A stretch of DNA of 34,049 nucleotides from Deltaproteobacteria bacterium (GCA_016874835.1 VGTB01000011.1:1-34049), one strand, 5' to 3'; positions 8,561-17,411 are shown, numbered from the stretch's first letter. Translations and numbers: made by a program. The notes: generated by a model from the sequence alone, not told the origin.

Positions 8561-9914
8561 CGGTAATGTCGATACCTCTGGCGAGATTTTCAAAACGTGC
8601 AAATTTTTCCTGGAAGGCCAACTTCGTCAAACCGGTAGGACCGTTTCGCTGTTTTCCGATAATGATCTCTGCCATGCCCTTTTCAGGATTTTCTTCGGAT
8701 TTGTTATACACTTCATCCCTGTAAATAAAAGCGATCAAATCGGCGTCCTGTTCAATAGCTCCTGAATCTCTCAGGTCAGCCATCTGTGGCCGTTTGTTCG
8801 TCCTGTCCTCCACTTTCCGGTTCAATTGTGAGAGGGCGACCACCGGAACGCTTAACTCTTTGGCCAGTGCTTTCAGGGAACGGCTGATCTCTGATATTTC
8901 CTGCTCCCGCGATTCCTTATACCCCCCGCTTCTCATGAGCTGCAGATAGTCGAGGATAATGAGACCTAAATCGACCTCCGATTTCAAGCGTCGTGCTTTT
9001 GCTTTTATCTCCAGGACAGTGACCGCTGGCGTGTCATCTATGAATATGGGAGCTTCTGAAAGCCTTCCGGCTGCGGCGACCAATTTCGGCCAGTCCGCTT
9101 CCCCGAGAAAACCTCTCCTTATTCTCTGGGAATCGATCCGTGCTACGGAGGAAAGCATCCTTAGCGCGATCTGTTCCTTGGCCATTTCCAGGGAAAAGAG
9201 GGCCACAGGGATTTGCGCCTCTAAGGCGGCGTACTCGGCAATATTGAGGGCAAATGCAGTCTTGCCCATACTCGGACGGCCTGCGATGATGATCAGGTCG
9301 GACCTCTGCAGTCCTGAGGTCATGTCATCGATTTCCATAAAGCCCGTGGGGACACCTGTGACGAGTTCTTTTCTCTCGTGCAGCTTCTCTATTGTCTTGA
9401 AGCTTTCCTTTATTATTGTCTTGAAGGGGCTGAAGGTGGGCCGTATCTTGTTTTCCGATATTTCAAATATGGCGTGTTCGGCCTCATCGAGGAGCGTATC
9501 CACTTCGGCTCCGGAGGTGTAACTCTTGCTTAGAATGTCGGTGGCCGTACCGATCAGTTTCCGGAGGATAGATTTTTCTTTCACGATCCGCGAGTAGTGG
9601 CCAATGTTGGCGGAAGAGGGAACGTTATCCGTGAGGGAAGCGAGATAGGATATCCCGCCTGCCTGATCGAGCTGATTTTTACTCTTCAAAATATTGCTCA
9701 GGGTGATGAGGTCACTCGGCTGGTTTTTATCGTAAAGTTCGATGATGGCTGCAAAGATTTTACGATGCGCTTCACTGTAAAAATCGCTCACATTGAGTAT
9801 TTCCAGAACAGAATTTAAGGCGTGGTTATCAAGCAGTATCCCACCGATTACAGACTGTTCCGCATCCATGTTCTGCGGAGGTACCCTGTGTAAGGAAGAA
9901 TCGATATCCATCAT
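8553..9914 (-). CDS. dnaB: replicative DNA helicase DnaB
   Basis: The hexameric 5'-3' helicase of the replication fork. At 453 residues it has the family length. The N-terminal dimerisation domain begins PPQNMDAEQSVIGGILLDN, and the RecA-like C-domain has Walker A GRPSMGKT at 212-219, the Walker B region LIILDYLQLM, and DLRDSGAIEQDADLIAFIYR near the C-terminus. No intein interrupts it. Two adjacent ATG codons (9914 and 9911) could serve; GAGGTG in the end of rplI is the likely ribosome site. It is the last gene of the rpsF-rpsR-DUF2232-rplI-dnaB operon and its stop lies inside the 3' end of rpoH. Confidence 0.98.
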   Translation of the reverse strand: MMDIDSSLHRVPPQNMDAEQSVIGGILLDNHALNSVLEILNVSDFYSEAHRKIFAAIIELYDKNQPSDLITLSNILKSKNQLDQAGGISYLASLTDNVPSSANIGHYSRIVKEKSILRKLIGTATDILSKSYTSGAEVDTLLDEAEHAIFEISENKIRPTFSPFKTIIKESFKTIEKLHERKELVTGVPTGFMEIDDMTSGLQRSDLIIIAGRPSMGKTAFALNIAEYAALEAQIPVALFSLEMAKEQIALRMLSSVARIDSQRIRRGFLGEADWPKLVAAAGRLSEAPIFIDDTPAVTVLEIKAKARRLKSEVDLGLIILDYLQLMRSGGYKESREQEISEISRSLKALAKELSVPVVALSQLNRKVEDRTNKRPQMADLRDSGAIEQDADLIAFIYRDEVYNKSEENPEKGMAEIIIGKQRNGPTGLTKLAFQEKFARFENLARGIDITAT

Positions 9915-9920
9915 GGGGCA

Positions 9921-10367
9921 TTACACCTCGGCTTCAACGACTACCTTGATTTCTGTAATTACTCCCGGTCTCAGTTTAATCCTCACCGGAAATTCTCCTG
10001 TTGCTTTTATCGGTTCGTCTAAGAGTATCATTTTTTTGTCGATTTCGAAACCCTGTTCATGAAGAGAATGTTCAATATCCTTGGTGGTGACTGAGCCGAA
10101 CAGTTTGTCCTGTTCCCCAACGCGGCGTATAATCGTGCAAGTTGTTCCTTTCACCCTCTCCGCGAGCGTTTCGGCTGTCATACGTTCTCTCTCTATTTTC
10201 TGCATAATCTGTTTTTTTTCATGCTCAAATGCCTTCAATGTCCGGTTGCTTGCTTCGACTGCGAGTCCCCTGGGAATGAGATAATTCCGCGCGTATCCAT
10301 CAGAGACTTTGACGGTATCACCTGCTTTTCCCAGGGATTCAATATTATCCTTCAGTATGACTTTCAT
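9921..10367 (-). CDS. rplI: 50S ribosomal protein L9
   Basis: L9 binds 23S rRNA at the base of the L1 stalk and helps keep the reading frame. The 148 residues begin MKVILKDNIESLGKAGDTVK, with the diagnostic segment VSDGYARNYLIPRGLAVEAS, a long connecting helix rich in Lys and Glu (about 44-75) and a C-terminal rRNA-binding domain. AAGGAG precedes the ATG. It lies between the DUF2232 gene and dnaB, 6 bases before dnaB. Confidence 0.97.
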   Translation of the reverse strand: MKVILKDNIESLGKAGDTVKVSDGYARNYLIPRGLAVEASNRTLKAFEHEKKQIMQKIERERMTAETLAERVKGTTCTIIRRVGEQDKLFGSVTTKDIEHSLHEQGFEIDKKMILLDEPIKATGEFPVRIKLRPGVITEIKVVVEAEV

Positions 10368-10403
10368 AGAAAATCTCCTTGTAATGAGCTCTTGCTCCCA
10401 TTG

Positions 10404-11372
10404 TTATGATGTTGTGTCCGTGGCCGGTGTTATATATTTTCTGAAATCGATCCAGAGATCGAATATGCCGAGAGCGATTAATGGTAACAGCATATATTGT
10501 TGTATCGCTATCACAAAATAAAAAATAAATCTGACAGGTCTGGGTATTTTTTTTCTCTTGAAGAAAAAACTCGTAATGGAAAATCCCTGGAGCAGATACA
10601 CAAATAAGCATACGAGCAAAAGATTAAGGCCTGTGAATATTACTTCCGAAACCGGTATCAACAGCGTCCCTGCGGCAATGATCAGCAGCCATATCAGCCT
10701 GTCAGGTGTTTTCCAGCGGGAAAGATCTCCGAAATCGGGATACCATATCTTGTTTTTGTGAAAGAGTTCTCTTGCGAACAGAATATTGATCCACATGGTG
10801 AACGATATGCCTATCACGACAAAGGCAGGAGAGATATTGGTAAAGAACTGAGTAATATGTGTAGCATTCTCCCTGATCTCGTTTATCTGTTCCGCGGAGA
10901 TACCCAGCTGGCTGTAAATCTGAATGCTTTCCCTGATGTTTTCAGCGATGTGGCCCTCAATAAGATGCCATGGCGTCTTGCCAAGGTGATAGCCGAGAGT
11001 AATGAGAAAGAGAAACCATAATATTGAAATGGTTGCAACGGGATAAATAACCGTCTTCTCTATCGTGTAATTCCTCTTCAAAAGTTCTGCGAGGAAAACT
11101 CCCGTAAACCCTGAAAGATACAGCAGGGGAAGATTGGCAGTTATCCCTACAAATATATGAAACAGCGTGACTGCAAGCAGGGATATGATGAGTATTGCCA
11201 TTCCCTGGAGCCTGCCCGCTTTGTAGTAAAAGAAAAGAATCGGCAGAGGGGTGAAGAGAGTGATCAGTGTTCCCACTATGGGAGTGGTGGATGCAGCGAG
11301 GAGTGTCAGGGATGAGATGGCGATACCCGTATAAAAGTTTCCGTTGAAAAACACGCCCCTTTCTTTTTCCAA
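10404..11372 (-). CDS. DUF2232 (YybS-like) integral membrane protein
   Basis: A 322-residue polytopic membrane protein of unknown function. About eight hydrophobic segments can be seen, for example ILFFYYKAGRLQGMAILIIS, LLYLSGFTGVFLAELL, TISILWFLFLITLGYHLG, FVVIGISFTMWINILFA and LIWLLIIAAGTLLIPVSEVI. DUF2232 genes commonly lie between rpsR and rplI in deltaproteobacteria and firmicutes, exactly as here, which supports the call. The start at 11372 is a TTG with GGAT about eight bases before it; a nearby GTG at codon 7 is an alternative. I cannot name a substrate or partner. Confidence 0.85.
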   Translation of the reverse strand: MEKERGVFFNGNFYTGIAISSLTLLAASTTPIVGTLITLFTPLPILFFYYKAGRLQGMAILIISLLAVTLFHIFVGITANLPLLYLSGFTGVFLAELLKRNYTIEKTVIYPVATISILWFLFLITLGYHLGKTPWHLIEGHIAENIRESIQIYSQLGISAEQINEIRENATHITQFFTNISPAFVVIGISFTMWINILFARELFHKNKIWYPDFGDLSRWKTPDRLIWLLIIAAGTLLIPVSEVIFTGLNLLLVCLFVYLLQGFSITSFFFKRKKIPRPVRFIFYFVIAIQQYMLLPLIALGIFDLWIDFRKYITPATDTTS

Positions 11373-11409
11373 AGTCTGAATCCGTTGTGTTGAACCCCTG
11401 CGAGGGTAG

Positions 11410-11688
11410 TTACCACTCAGTCACGACGAAGGGAAGTAACGCGATGGATCTTGCCTTTTTTATGGCCAGTGTGACTTCCCTTTGATGTTTGGCGCAATTC
11501 CCCGTGATTCTCCTGGGTATGATCTTACCTCTGTCGGTTATGTAATCTTTAAGAATGAGAGGATCCTTATACTCGATCTTTATTTCAGAATCGGTGCAGA
11601 ATCTGCAAAATTTTCTCTTGTGGTAAAACTTCTTTTGCTGTTTTGGCTCGGTCTTTGAAGGTTTATGGTCTCTTGATGGCGCTGGCAT
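11410..11688 (-). CDS. rpsR: 30S ribosomal protein S18
   Basis: S18 binds S6 on the platform of the 30S subunit. The 92 residues begin with a basic tail and then show the family core [19 protein letters not shown], then [19 protein letters not shown] and [19 protein letters not shown]. The CxxC pair with a later Cys-x2-His (CAKH) makes this the zinc-binding (C+) form of S18. It lies in the usual rpsF-rpsR order, 38 bases after rpsF. Confidence 0.96.
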   Translation of the reverse strand: MPAPSRDHKPSKTEPKQQKKFYHKRKFCRFCTDSEIKIEYKDPLILKDYITDRGKIIPRRITGNCAKHQREVTLAIKKARSIALLPFVVTEW

Positions 11689-11726
11689 CTCTCGTTGGTG
11701 TCTCCCTTCTTTTTTCCTGTCCGTCT

Positions 11727-12170
11727 TTAATTTTCTTTTACTTCCGATGAGATAGAATGCGGGTCGATTGCCGCTGTCTTGTCTGATAAAATGATGAGCG
11801 GTGATTCAGGAGCTGCATCTGCAGGGGGAGTGGAAACCTGTATTTCTTCCTGTCTTTCTTTTTCCATCTTTTCCAGATCTACCCGATCTTCCTTTTTTAC
11901 CGTCATGTATTTCAGGATTTTGTCATCGATTTTGAAGTTTCTCTCCATTTCTGCAATGATACTACTCTTTCCGACAAAATCTAAAAGGATATAGAATCCA
12001 TTTGTCTGCTTCTTAATTTCATAGGCGAGTTTTCGCTTTCCCCACTTTTCAATCTTTACAATGATGCCTTTCAGGTCAGTGATGATTGTGCTGTAGCGAT
12101 CGATTAAGCTGTTGATTTCCTCTTCGGTAAGGTCGGTATGGACAATAAAAGGAATTTCGTACCTTTTCAA
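11727..12170 (-). CDS. rpsF: 30S ribosomal protein S6
   Basis: The first 100 residues form the S6 ferredoxin-like fold ([46 protein letters not shown]). A 45-residue C-terminal extension rich in Glu, Pro and Ala follows ([20 protein letters not shown]) and is likely disordered, as in other long S6 proteins. GAGGAGG lies before the ATG. First gene of the rpsF-rpsR-DUF2232-rplI-dnaB operon. Confidence 0.97.
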   Translation of the reverse strand: MKRYEIPFIVHTDLTEEEINSLIDRYSTIITDLKGIIVKIEKWGKRKLAYEIKKQTNGFYILLDFVGKSSIIAEMERNFKIDDKILKYMTVKKEDRVDLEKMEKERQEEIQVSTPPADAAPESPLIILSDKTAAIDPHSISSEVKEN

Positions 12171-12195
12171 CGTTGCACCTCCTCACGGCTCTAAA

Positions 12196-12216
12196 GTCCG
12201 GCATATCTATCCGGAC
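12196..12216 (-). promoter_or_regulatory. candidate S6:S18 autoregulatory leader hairpin
   Basis: On the minus strand GTCCGG and CCGGAC form a perfect 6-bp stem around a 9-base loop, about 25 bases before the rpsF start. rpsF mRNAs of many bacteria carry a hairpin with a conserved CCG motif bound by the S6:S18 complex for feedback control. Position and CCG content fit, but I cannot align it to the consensus here. Confidence 0.4.
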
Positions 12217-12322
12217 AAGGAGTCCTGTATGTAAGATTTAAAATGAAGATGCCTTCTATAATATCCTCACGAAGAAATCAAGATTTTTATGTAACCTGTG
12301 TCGGGTACCGTCTTAAATCTAT

Positions 12323-12399
12323 TGGCGGGCGATACGGGACTCGAACCCATGACCTCTGGTTCCGGAGACCAGCGCTCTATCCACCTGAGCTAATCGCCC
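12323..12399 (-). tRNA. tRNA-Arg (anticodon CCG)
   Basis: The minus-strand cloverleaf has acceptor stem GGGCGAT/ATCGCCC, discriminator G and encoded CCA (12325-12323). The D arm contains AGCTCAGGTGGATAGAGC. The anticodon stem CTGGT/ACCAG encloses loop CTCCGGA, giving anticodon CCG (arginine, codon CGG). The T arm is ATGGG-TTCGAGT-CCCGT. It lies alone between rpsF and metF. Confidence 0.95.
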
Positions 12400-12417
12400 G
12401 CTGTGAGGATATGGATA

Positions 12418-12491
12418 ACATTGAGTGAAGGCAACAGGACGTGACCTATCAGGCAGCGCTCATTACAATGTAATCGGTGAAAACTCAATGT
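12418..12491. repeat. inverted repeat downstream of metF
   Basis: ACATTGAGT (12418-12426) and ACTCAATGT (12483-12491) are perfect 9-base inverted repeats 56 bases apart. The right arm is followed on the plus strand by a run of T. Between them lies a short palindrome, ATTACA-A-TGTAAT (12462-12474). The span lies just past the metF stop and could form the end of its transcript, but in the metF direction there is no U tract. Function unknown. Confidence 0.35.
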
Positions 12492-12515
12492 TTTTTTATG
12501 AAATGCATGGTTTCC

Positions 12516-13388
12516 TTAGCGAGGGAGGGGTAGCTCTCCCAGAATTTTTCTGACCGGGTCGCTTCTATTCATTGTATAAATATGGAAACCGGGCACCTCG
12601 TTGCCAAGCAGATTGTACATCTGGTTTATGGCATATTCAATTCCATATTTTTCAATCTCTCCGGGATTATCTTTTAGCTTCTCAATTTTATCAGCAAGCC
12701 GGGAAGTGATTTTGGCACCATAGAGCGGCGATGCAATCCGTATGAACTGGTTGTAGTTGAGGACCGGAAAAATACCGGGGATGATCGGTACCCTGATTTT
12801 TAATTTGAGGGCGCGATCACGAAACCGGTAAAAGTCATTATTGTTGAAGAAAAGCTGCGTTATTATGAAATCGGCGCCGGCGTCAACCTTCCGCTTCAGA
12901 TTCACTAAATCAACGTCTATACTCGGTGCTTCGATATGACCTTCGGGGTAGCCGGCAACACCTATGGAAAAATCATCATGCGCCTTTATAAATTCTACCA
13001 GTTCATTCGCATATCCGAACCCCCCTGCGATCCTCACGAATTTTTCTGTACCTTCAGGCGGATCGCCCCTCAATGCGAGAATATTTTCCACGTTTTCCTC
13101 TCTCAGCGCGTCGAGGATAGCGGCAATATCGTCTCTTGTTGATTGAACGCATGTCAGATGGGCAAGGACTTCCATGCCGAAGTCGTTCTTGACCTTAGAG
13201 GCAATTTCAATGGTCTTGTCACGTGTGCTCCCTCCCGCCCCGTATGTGACAGAAATAAAATCGGGGCTGATTACGCCCAATTCTTTTATGGTAGTATATA
13301 AGATTTCGAGATTACCTTCCCTCTTTGGTGGGAATACCTCACACGAAAGGGTCAATTTTTTTTGATCAAGAATGTTTTTTATTTTCAT
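12516..13388 (-). CDS. metF: 5,10-methylenetetrahydrofolate reductase
   Basis: A flavin TIM-barrel enzyme reducing methylene-THF to methyl-THF for methionine synthesis, or acting in the methyl branch of the Wood-Ljungdahl pathway. About 290 residues, the length of the short bacterial form. Motifs are LSCEVFPPKREGNLE near the N-terminus, ISVTYGAGGSTRDKT, LAHLTCVQSTRDDI, ILALRGDPPEGTEKF, and GADFIITQLFFNN followed by VPIIPGIFPVLN. Two starts are possible, 13400 and 13388; I prefer the ATG at 13388 because CAGG precedes it, whereas nothing precedes the first. No metV-like or cooS-like genes are in the window, so its pathway role here cannot be settled. Confidence 0.93.
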   Translation of the reverse strand: MKIKNILDQKKLTLSCEVFPPKREGNLEILYTTIKELGVISPDFISVTYGAGGSTRDKTIEIASKVKNDFGMEVLAHLTCVQSTRDDIAAILDALREENVENILALRGDPPEGTEKFVRIAGGFGYANELVEFIKAHDDFSIGVAGYPEGHIEAPSIDVDLVNLKRKVDAGADFIITQLFFNNNDFYRFRDRALKLKIRVPIIPGIFPVLNYNQFIRIASPLYGAKITSRLADKIEKLKDNPGEIEKYGIEYAINQMYNLLGNEVPGFHIYTMNRSDPVRKILGELPLPR

Positions 13389-13507
13389 GACCTGTACCAT
13401 TGGTTTTTGGGGAAAATGTCACTAAGGACGATCATTGTCAATATATTTTCTATATCTATATTGAATTCATTGAACAAATCTGATAAATTGCAAAAAATTG
13501 TGGAAAA

Positions 13508-15151
13508 TTGGTGAGAATGAACCGTATACGGAAAAACATAATAGTGTGTGCTTTGTCCGCAATAGTTTTGTCTCCCCTTCACGCCTTCGCATTAAATAAG
13601 ATCATTAACATAAGACACTGGACCGCACCGGATCATACGAGAGTGGTGATTGATGCGAGTGATGATATTCCGTACACCGTTGAGAAATCCGGCAAAATAG
13701 TAAGGATCGATTTTAAAAACACACAATTACCTGAAGACCTTCCCCGCGAGCTTGTCCTGAAGAAACCGGGAATTGATAAAATCATTCTGGAAGTCCCTTC
13801 TCAGGATGCTGTCAGGGTACAGCTCATGCTGACGGATCCTGTTGCGGCAAAAGTCTTTAAATTAAAGAAAATTCAGGAGAAACCGGATCGTATTGTCATT
13901 GACATAGAATTTCCTGAGGTGGAGAAACAGGAGAGCAAGGAAAGGGAGCAGGTGAAGGTATTAAGGAAGGACAAAATAGTAGTGATTGATCCAGGTCATG
14001 GGGGTGAGGATCCCGGTGCGGTCGGAAAGAGAGGGACGCAGGAAAAGCGTGTTGTTTTGGAAATCAGCAGGAAATTGAGAGATATTTTAAACAAGAAGAA
14101 AGGATATCGTGCCTTTCTTACGAGAAATGGTGATTACTATGTACCATTTAAGAAGAGATTGAAAATTGCCCGGGAGTACGGCGCTGATCTGTTCCTGAGT
14201 ATTCACGCAGACGCTTTTAAACTGCGTGGTGCCAGGGGAAGTTCCGTGTATTGCCTTTCCCTCAGAGGTGCCAGCAGCGAGGCCGCGAGAATTTTAGCGA
14301 GAAATGAAAACCTCGCTGATATCATTGGAGGAGATCCCAACGGAGAAAGCACGGAAGAATCAGATCCCATAATCCTGAACATGTTTCAGACAAATACCAT
14401 CAACACATCAAAGATCTACGGAAAAAGTGTCCTGAAACACCTCGACAGGGTGAGCCAGATAAAGTTCGGCAAAGTTCAGGAGGCTCCTTTCCGGGTGCTG
14501 AAGCTTCCCGAAATACCGTCTTTGCTCATAGAGACAGCTTACATATCGAATCCGAGAGAAGAAAAATTATTACGCAACAATCAGTTTCAAATGAAAGTCG
14601 CGAGGGCCATAGCGTCTTCCATTACTGAATTTCTTCCTGCTCAGCCTCCAGCCCCCAAAATAGTGCTCACGAGAACTGAAAAGGGAGGAGATGCTGAGAA
14701 AAGCACTGCGGAAGCAGTGAAGGACGATGATTCTCCACGCAAGGAATATGTCGTTTCGTTTTCCCGGGAAAAATCCCCGTCGACGAAGAAATCCGCAGTG
14801 ACCACGCATACAGTCAGAAAGGGTGAAACCCTTGGCGGTATCGCCAGAGAACACGGGACGACAATCAACGTGTTGTTGAAGCTGAATGACATGAAACGGA
14901 AAGATCCTCTGTACGTGGGGAAAAAAGTAAAGCTCCCAGGCAAAGAAACAGAAAAAGGGAGAAATGCAAAATCTTCCGTGGCAAAGTCGAAAACATATAC
15001 CTACAGGGTAAAAAAAGGTGATACCCTCGATAAGATTGCGAAAAGGTGTGGTGCGAGCGTCACTGAGCTTTGCAGGTTGAACCAGATGAAGCGGGATGAT
15101 GTGCTGTACGTCAACAGAAAACTGAGACTTCCGTCAGACCCGTCGATGTGA
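13508..15151 (+). CDS. periplasmic N-acetylmuramoyl-L-alanine amidase (AMIN, Amidase_3, two LysM)
   Basis: Cuts the bond between the glycan and the stem peptide of peptidoglycan, as in cell separation. An N-terminal signal peptide (about 10-28, cleavage near AFA) is followed by an AMIN septal-targeting domain (30-135). The Amidase_3 catalytic domain (155-375) has zinc ligands His164 in DPGHGG, Glu179 and His233 in SIHAD, and catalytic Glu342 in LLIETAYISN. After a charged linker come two LysM peptidoglycan-binding repeats (434-477, THTVRKGETLGGIA; 498-542, YRVKKGDTLDKIA). The architecture matches the AmiB/AmiC group. The start is uncertain: TTG 13508, GTG 13511 and ATG 13517 lie in frame, and GGA at 13502 fits the GTG best. 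The next gene begins 15 bases after the stop. Confidence 0.93.
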   Translation: MVRMNRIRKNIIVCALSAIVLSPLHAFALNKIINIRHWTAPDHTRVVIDASDDIPYTVEKSGKIVRIDFKNTQLPEDLPRELVLKKPGIDKIILEVPSQDAVRVQLMLTDPVAAKVFKLKKIQEKPDRIVIDIEFPEVEKQESKEREQVKVLRKDKIVVIDPGHGGEDPGAVGKRGTQEKRVVLEISRKLRDILNKKKGYRAFLTRNGDYYVPFKKRLKIAREYGADLFLSIHADAFKLRGARGSSVYCLSLRGASSEAARILARNENLADIIGGDPNGESTEESDPIILNMFQTNTINTSKIYGKSVLKHLDRVSQIKFGKVQEAPFRVLKLPEIPSLLIETAYISNPREEKLLRNNQFQMKVARAIASSITEFLPAQPPAPKIVLTRTEKGGDAEKSTAEAVKDDDSPRKEYVVSFSREKSPSTKKSAVTTHTVRKGETLGGIAREHGTTINVLLKLNDMKRKDPLYVGKKVKLPGKETEKGRNAKSSVAKSKTYTYRVKKGDTLDKIAKRCGASVTELCRLNQMKRDDVLYVNRKLRLPSDPSM

Positions 15152-15165
15152 GAGGGGAGGGTGAA

Positions 15166-15642
15166 ATGATGGGGCGGATATATATCCCCACGTATCTGCA
15201 GGTTCTTTTTTTTCTCTTCTACCTCCTCATAATGAGTCCATCCGGGGCACAATCCGCGGGAATAATAACCTCCTGGGAACAATTTCAAATCAAGAAAGAA
15301 CTTGAGCTCAAGGTGATCAGCCATGAACCGGATTATAAGAAATTTCTCTCAACGGAGGAGATGCCGGTGACCGATGAATTCGTGACCTTATTTAATGTGC
15401 GTGAAGAAGAAAAAGACAGGACGCCGGACGGTTTCAGGATTGGCAGACTGAGAATATCATTTTCCCGGATTGTCATTGATCGCATGAAAACGGATCTGGA
15501 CAAGATATCCGGTGACGAACAAGGTACCATGGAGACGATAAAATCAATCACCACTCTGTTTCGCAGCGGGCCTTACCGCGACTCATTTGAATCGATTGGC
15601 AAAATATTTGAACCTCAGGTGAACCTCGGCATAGAATTCTGA
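15166..15642 (+). CDS. hypothetical exported protein
   Basis: About 158 residues, not recognised. From the ATG at 15166, preceded by GGGGAGGGTGAA, the protein starts with a hydrophobic stretch (LQVLFFLFYLLIMSPSGAQS) that reads as a Sec signal peptide with possible cleavage after AQSA. The remainder is charged and soluble, with no cysteine and no motif I can place (segments WEQFQIKKELELKVISHEPD and RIGRLRISFSRIVIDRMKTD). Its position 15 bases after the amidase suggests co-transcription and a periplasmic envelope role; that is inference only. Confidence 0.6.
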   Translation: MMGRIYIPTYLQVLFFLFYLLIMSPSGAQSAGIITSWEQFQIKKELELKVISHEPDYKKFLSTEEMPVTDEFVTLFNVREEEKDRTPDGFRIGRLRISFSRIVIDRMKTDLDKISGDEQGTMETIKSITTLFRSGPYRDSFESIGKIFEPQVNLGIEF

Positions 15643-15691
15643 AAGATTCACTCCCCGGTAGCCTGTCTGCTATTGTCTTGAGGAACATCGT

Positions 15692-15945
15692 GTGAAAGTA
15701 TTCGACGGTCTCTACGCCTTTCCCTGGCGCACGTACGCACAGAACAACTGCAATACCTACCTCATTGATGGCGACTTGAAGATGGGGATTTGACGATCGG
15801 TGAGCATTCGTTCCAGGTAATTGTAACACCCGGTCACTCTCCGGGCTCCACATGTCTGTACTGGCCTGACAGGAAGGCGCTCTTTACGGGAGATGTGGTA
15901 TTTTTTCAGGGGATCGGCCGTACGGATTTACCATTTTTTCCATGA
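15692..15945 (+). pseudogene. metallo-beta-lactamase-fold hydrolase remnant
   Basis: Two pieces of one protein family remain. Starting at GTG 15692 the frame reads VKVFDGLYAFPWRT, then [11 protein letters not shown], the start of a typical MBL-fold hydrolase, and meets TGA at about 15790. In another frame the family's C-terminal half continues at once: [40 protein letters not shown] and GIGRTDL, with the expected second His (TPGHSPGS) and Asp (FTGD) metal ligands. The HxHxDH region that should lie between them is gone, so an internal deletion fused the halves out of frame, and a stop at 15943 truncates the end. It cannot encode an active enzyme. Confidence 0.85.
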
Positions 15946-16008
15946 TAAGTTCAAGGGTGCTTTTTATTTCTGACATGTTACTTATTCGCAACGAGGGAAA
16001 ACATGAAA

Positions 16009-16062
16009 AGGGGCGGAGTTTGCTCTCATGACACATGCATGCATGAGAGTGACTCCGCCCCT
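16009..16062. terminator. strong hairpin terminator, probably bidirectional
   Basis: AGGGGCGGAGT (16009-16019) pairs perfectly with ACTCCGCCCCT (16052-16062). After a small internal loop a second stem, CTCTCATG with CATGAGAG, extends it. In the leftward direction the hairpin is followed by TTTTCATGTTTT; in the rightward direction by GCTTTT. It lies 20 bases beyond the transporter stop at 16082, so it should end the leftward supercluster, and may also stop transcription coming from the amidase side. Confidence 0.85.
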
Positions 16063-16081
16063 GCTTTTCAAAAAATACCGT

Positions 16082-17323
16082 TTATGCCTTAACCGTTTTC
16101 GGCGCCGGCCTCTTGAATCCTAAGGCAAGGAAAAGACCAGCAATCAGGAGCCCCGCCGCAACGTACAGGGCGATTCCCTTGATGGCGGCAAAAACGAGCG
16201 GTCCCGCAATTCCCGCAGCGCCCCACGCGGTCAGCATGATTCCATACACCTTTCCGATATAGCCGGGCCCGAAGGAGTCCGCGGCAAACGCAGGCATGGT
16301 GGCAAATCCCCCGCCGTAGCAGGCAAGCAAGTAACAGGCGATGATGGTGAATATGATCTCGCTTCCGATGTAGGGCAGGATGACGTAGAGAATAGCCTGG
16401 GTGATAAACATGGTGATAAAGACGTTCCGCCTTCCGATGGCGTCGGATGTCCAGGCCCAGAAAAGCCTTCCCAGACCGTTAAAGATAGACGCATAGGCAA
16501 GGATCGATCCGCCGGCGAGCGCTAATGCCGCAGCCGTTGCTTCGGGATTGGCTTTCTTGATCACGTCCTGGGCCATGGGTGAAAGCTGTGAGATGAGACC
16601 GAGTCCGGCGGAGACGTTCAGGAAGAGCATTCCCCAGAGCATCCACCACTGGGGGGTCTTTACCGCTTCGTCAAAGGTAAACGATTCCGCTGCAGAAACG
16701 CCGGTCGCTGCTTTCGGGGTGAAGCCTGCCGGGAGCCAGCCCTTCGGGGGATTCTTGTAAAGTTGGGCCGAAGCGGTCACTAACACCAGGAAGATCACCC
16801 CCCAGATGTAGAACGTCTGTGCCACACCCATGGAAATGACCATGGGAGGGGCAATCTTGCCCATGAAGAACGCGCCGGCGCCGAATCCCATCACGGCAAG
16901 CCCCGTCACCAGACCTCTCTTATCGGGGAACCAGCGGATCAGGGTGGCAATCGGCGTGATGTATCCGAATCCGTTGCCGATACCGGCAATGACTCCGAAG
17001 CCTAAGTACAAAAGCCAGATACTTCCCATCTGATCGGCCAGACCCGAGAGGAGCGTTCCGATACCAAAGAGGATGCCGCCGATGGTAGCTACGAATTTAG
17101 GACCTTTCTTGTCTACCAGTGTTCCGCCGAACGCGGCGGCAAGACCGATAAGTCCGATACAGATCATAAACGTCACCTGGGTCGCCGTCTCACCCCAGCC
17201 GTGTACTGTCATGAGGGGCTTCTTGAAGACCGACCAGGCATACACCGTCCCCAGACAGAGTTGCATGACGATTGCGGCAACGGCAATCCACCACCTCTTT
17301 CCTTCTAAATTTTCATTACTCAT
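16082..17323 (-). CDS. OFA-family MFS transporter (oxalate/formate antiporter type)
   Basis: A 413-residue 12-helix major facilitator protein. The N-terminal segment RWWIAVAAIVMQLCLGTVYA, then WSVFKKPLM, is typical of the oxalate:formate antiporter (OFA) family. Other hydrophobic segments include WLLYLGFGVIAGIGNGFGYI, GLVTGLAVMGFGAGAFFMGK and YGIMLTAWGAAGIAGPLVFA. GGAGGAATAAGGA precedes the ATG. It is the last gene of the leftward cluster, 88 bases after the formate dehydrogenase, so formate or a related carboxylate is the likely cargo. The substrate is inferred from the neighbour; OFA members also move oxalate, lactate or pyruvate. Confidence 0.85.
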   Translation of the reverse strand: MSNENLEGKRWWIAVAAIVMQLCLGTVYAWSVFKKPLMTVHGWGETATQVTFMICIGLIGLAAAFGGTLVDKKGPKFVATIGGILFGIGTLLSGLADQMGSIWLLYLGFGVIAGIGNGFGYITPIATLIRWFPDKRGLVTGLAVMGFGAGAFFMGKIAPPMVISMGVAQTFYIWGVIFLVLVTASAQLYKNPPKGWLPAGFTPKAATGVSAAESFTFDEAVKTPQWWMLWGMLFLNVSAGLGLISQLSPMAQDVIKKANPEATAAALALAGGSILAYASIFNGLGRLFWAWTSDAIGRRNVFITMFITQAILYVILPYIGSEIIFTIIACYLLACYGGGFATMPAFAADSFGPGYIGKVYGIMLTAWGAAGIAGPLVFAAIKGIALYVAAGLLIAGLFLALGFKRPAPKTVKA

Positions 17324-17370
17324 AAATCCTTATTCCTCCGTTATTTGAATTTATAAACTTCTGATTTAAC

Positions 17371-17395
17371 GTTGCTCCGCAAAAAGCGGGGCAAC
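17371..17395 (-). other. hairpin between formate dehydrogenase and transporter genes
   Basis: On the minus strand GTTGCCCCGC and GCGGAGCAAC form a 10-bp stem with one C-A mismatch around a five-T loop. There is no U tract after it, so it is not a classical terminator; it may protect the upstream message or lower transporter expression. Called by eye. Confidence 0.45.
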
Positions 17396-17411
17396 TTGCA
17401 TTATCATTCAT

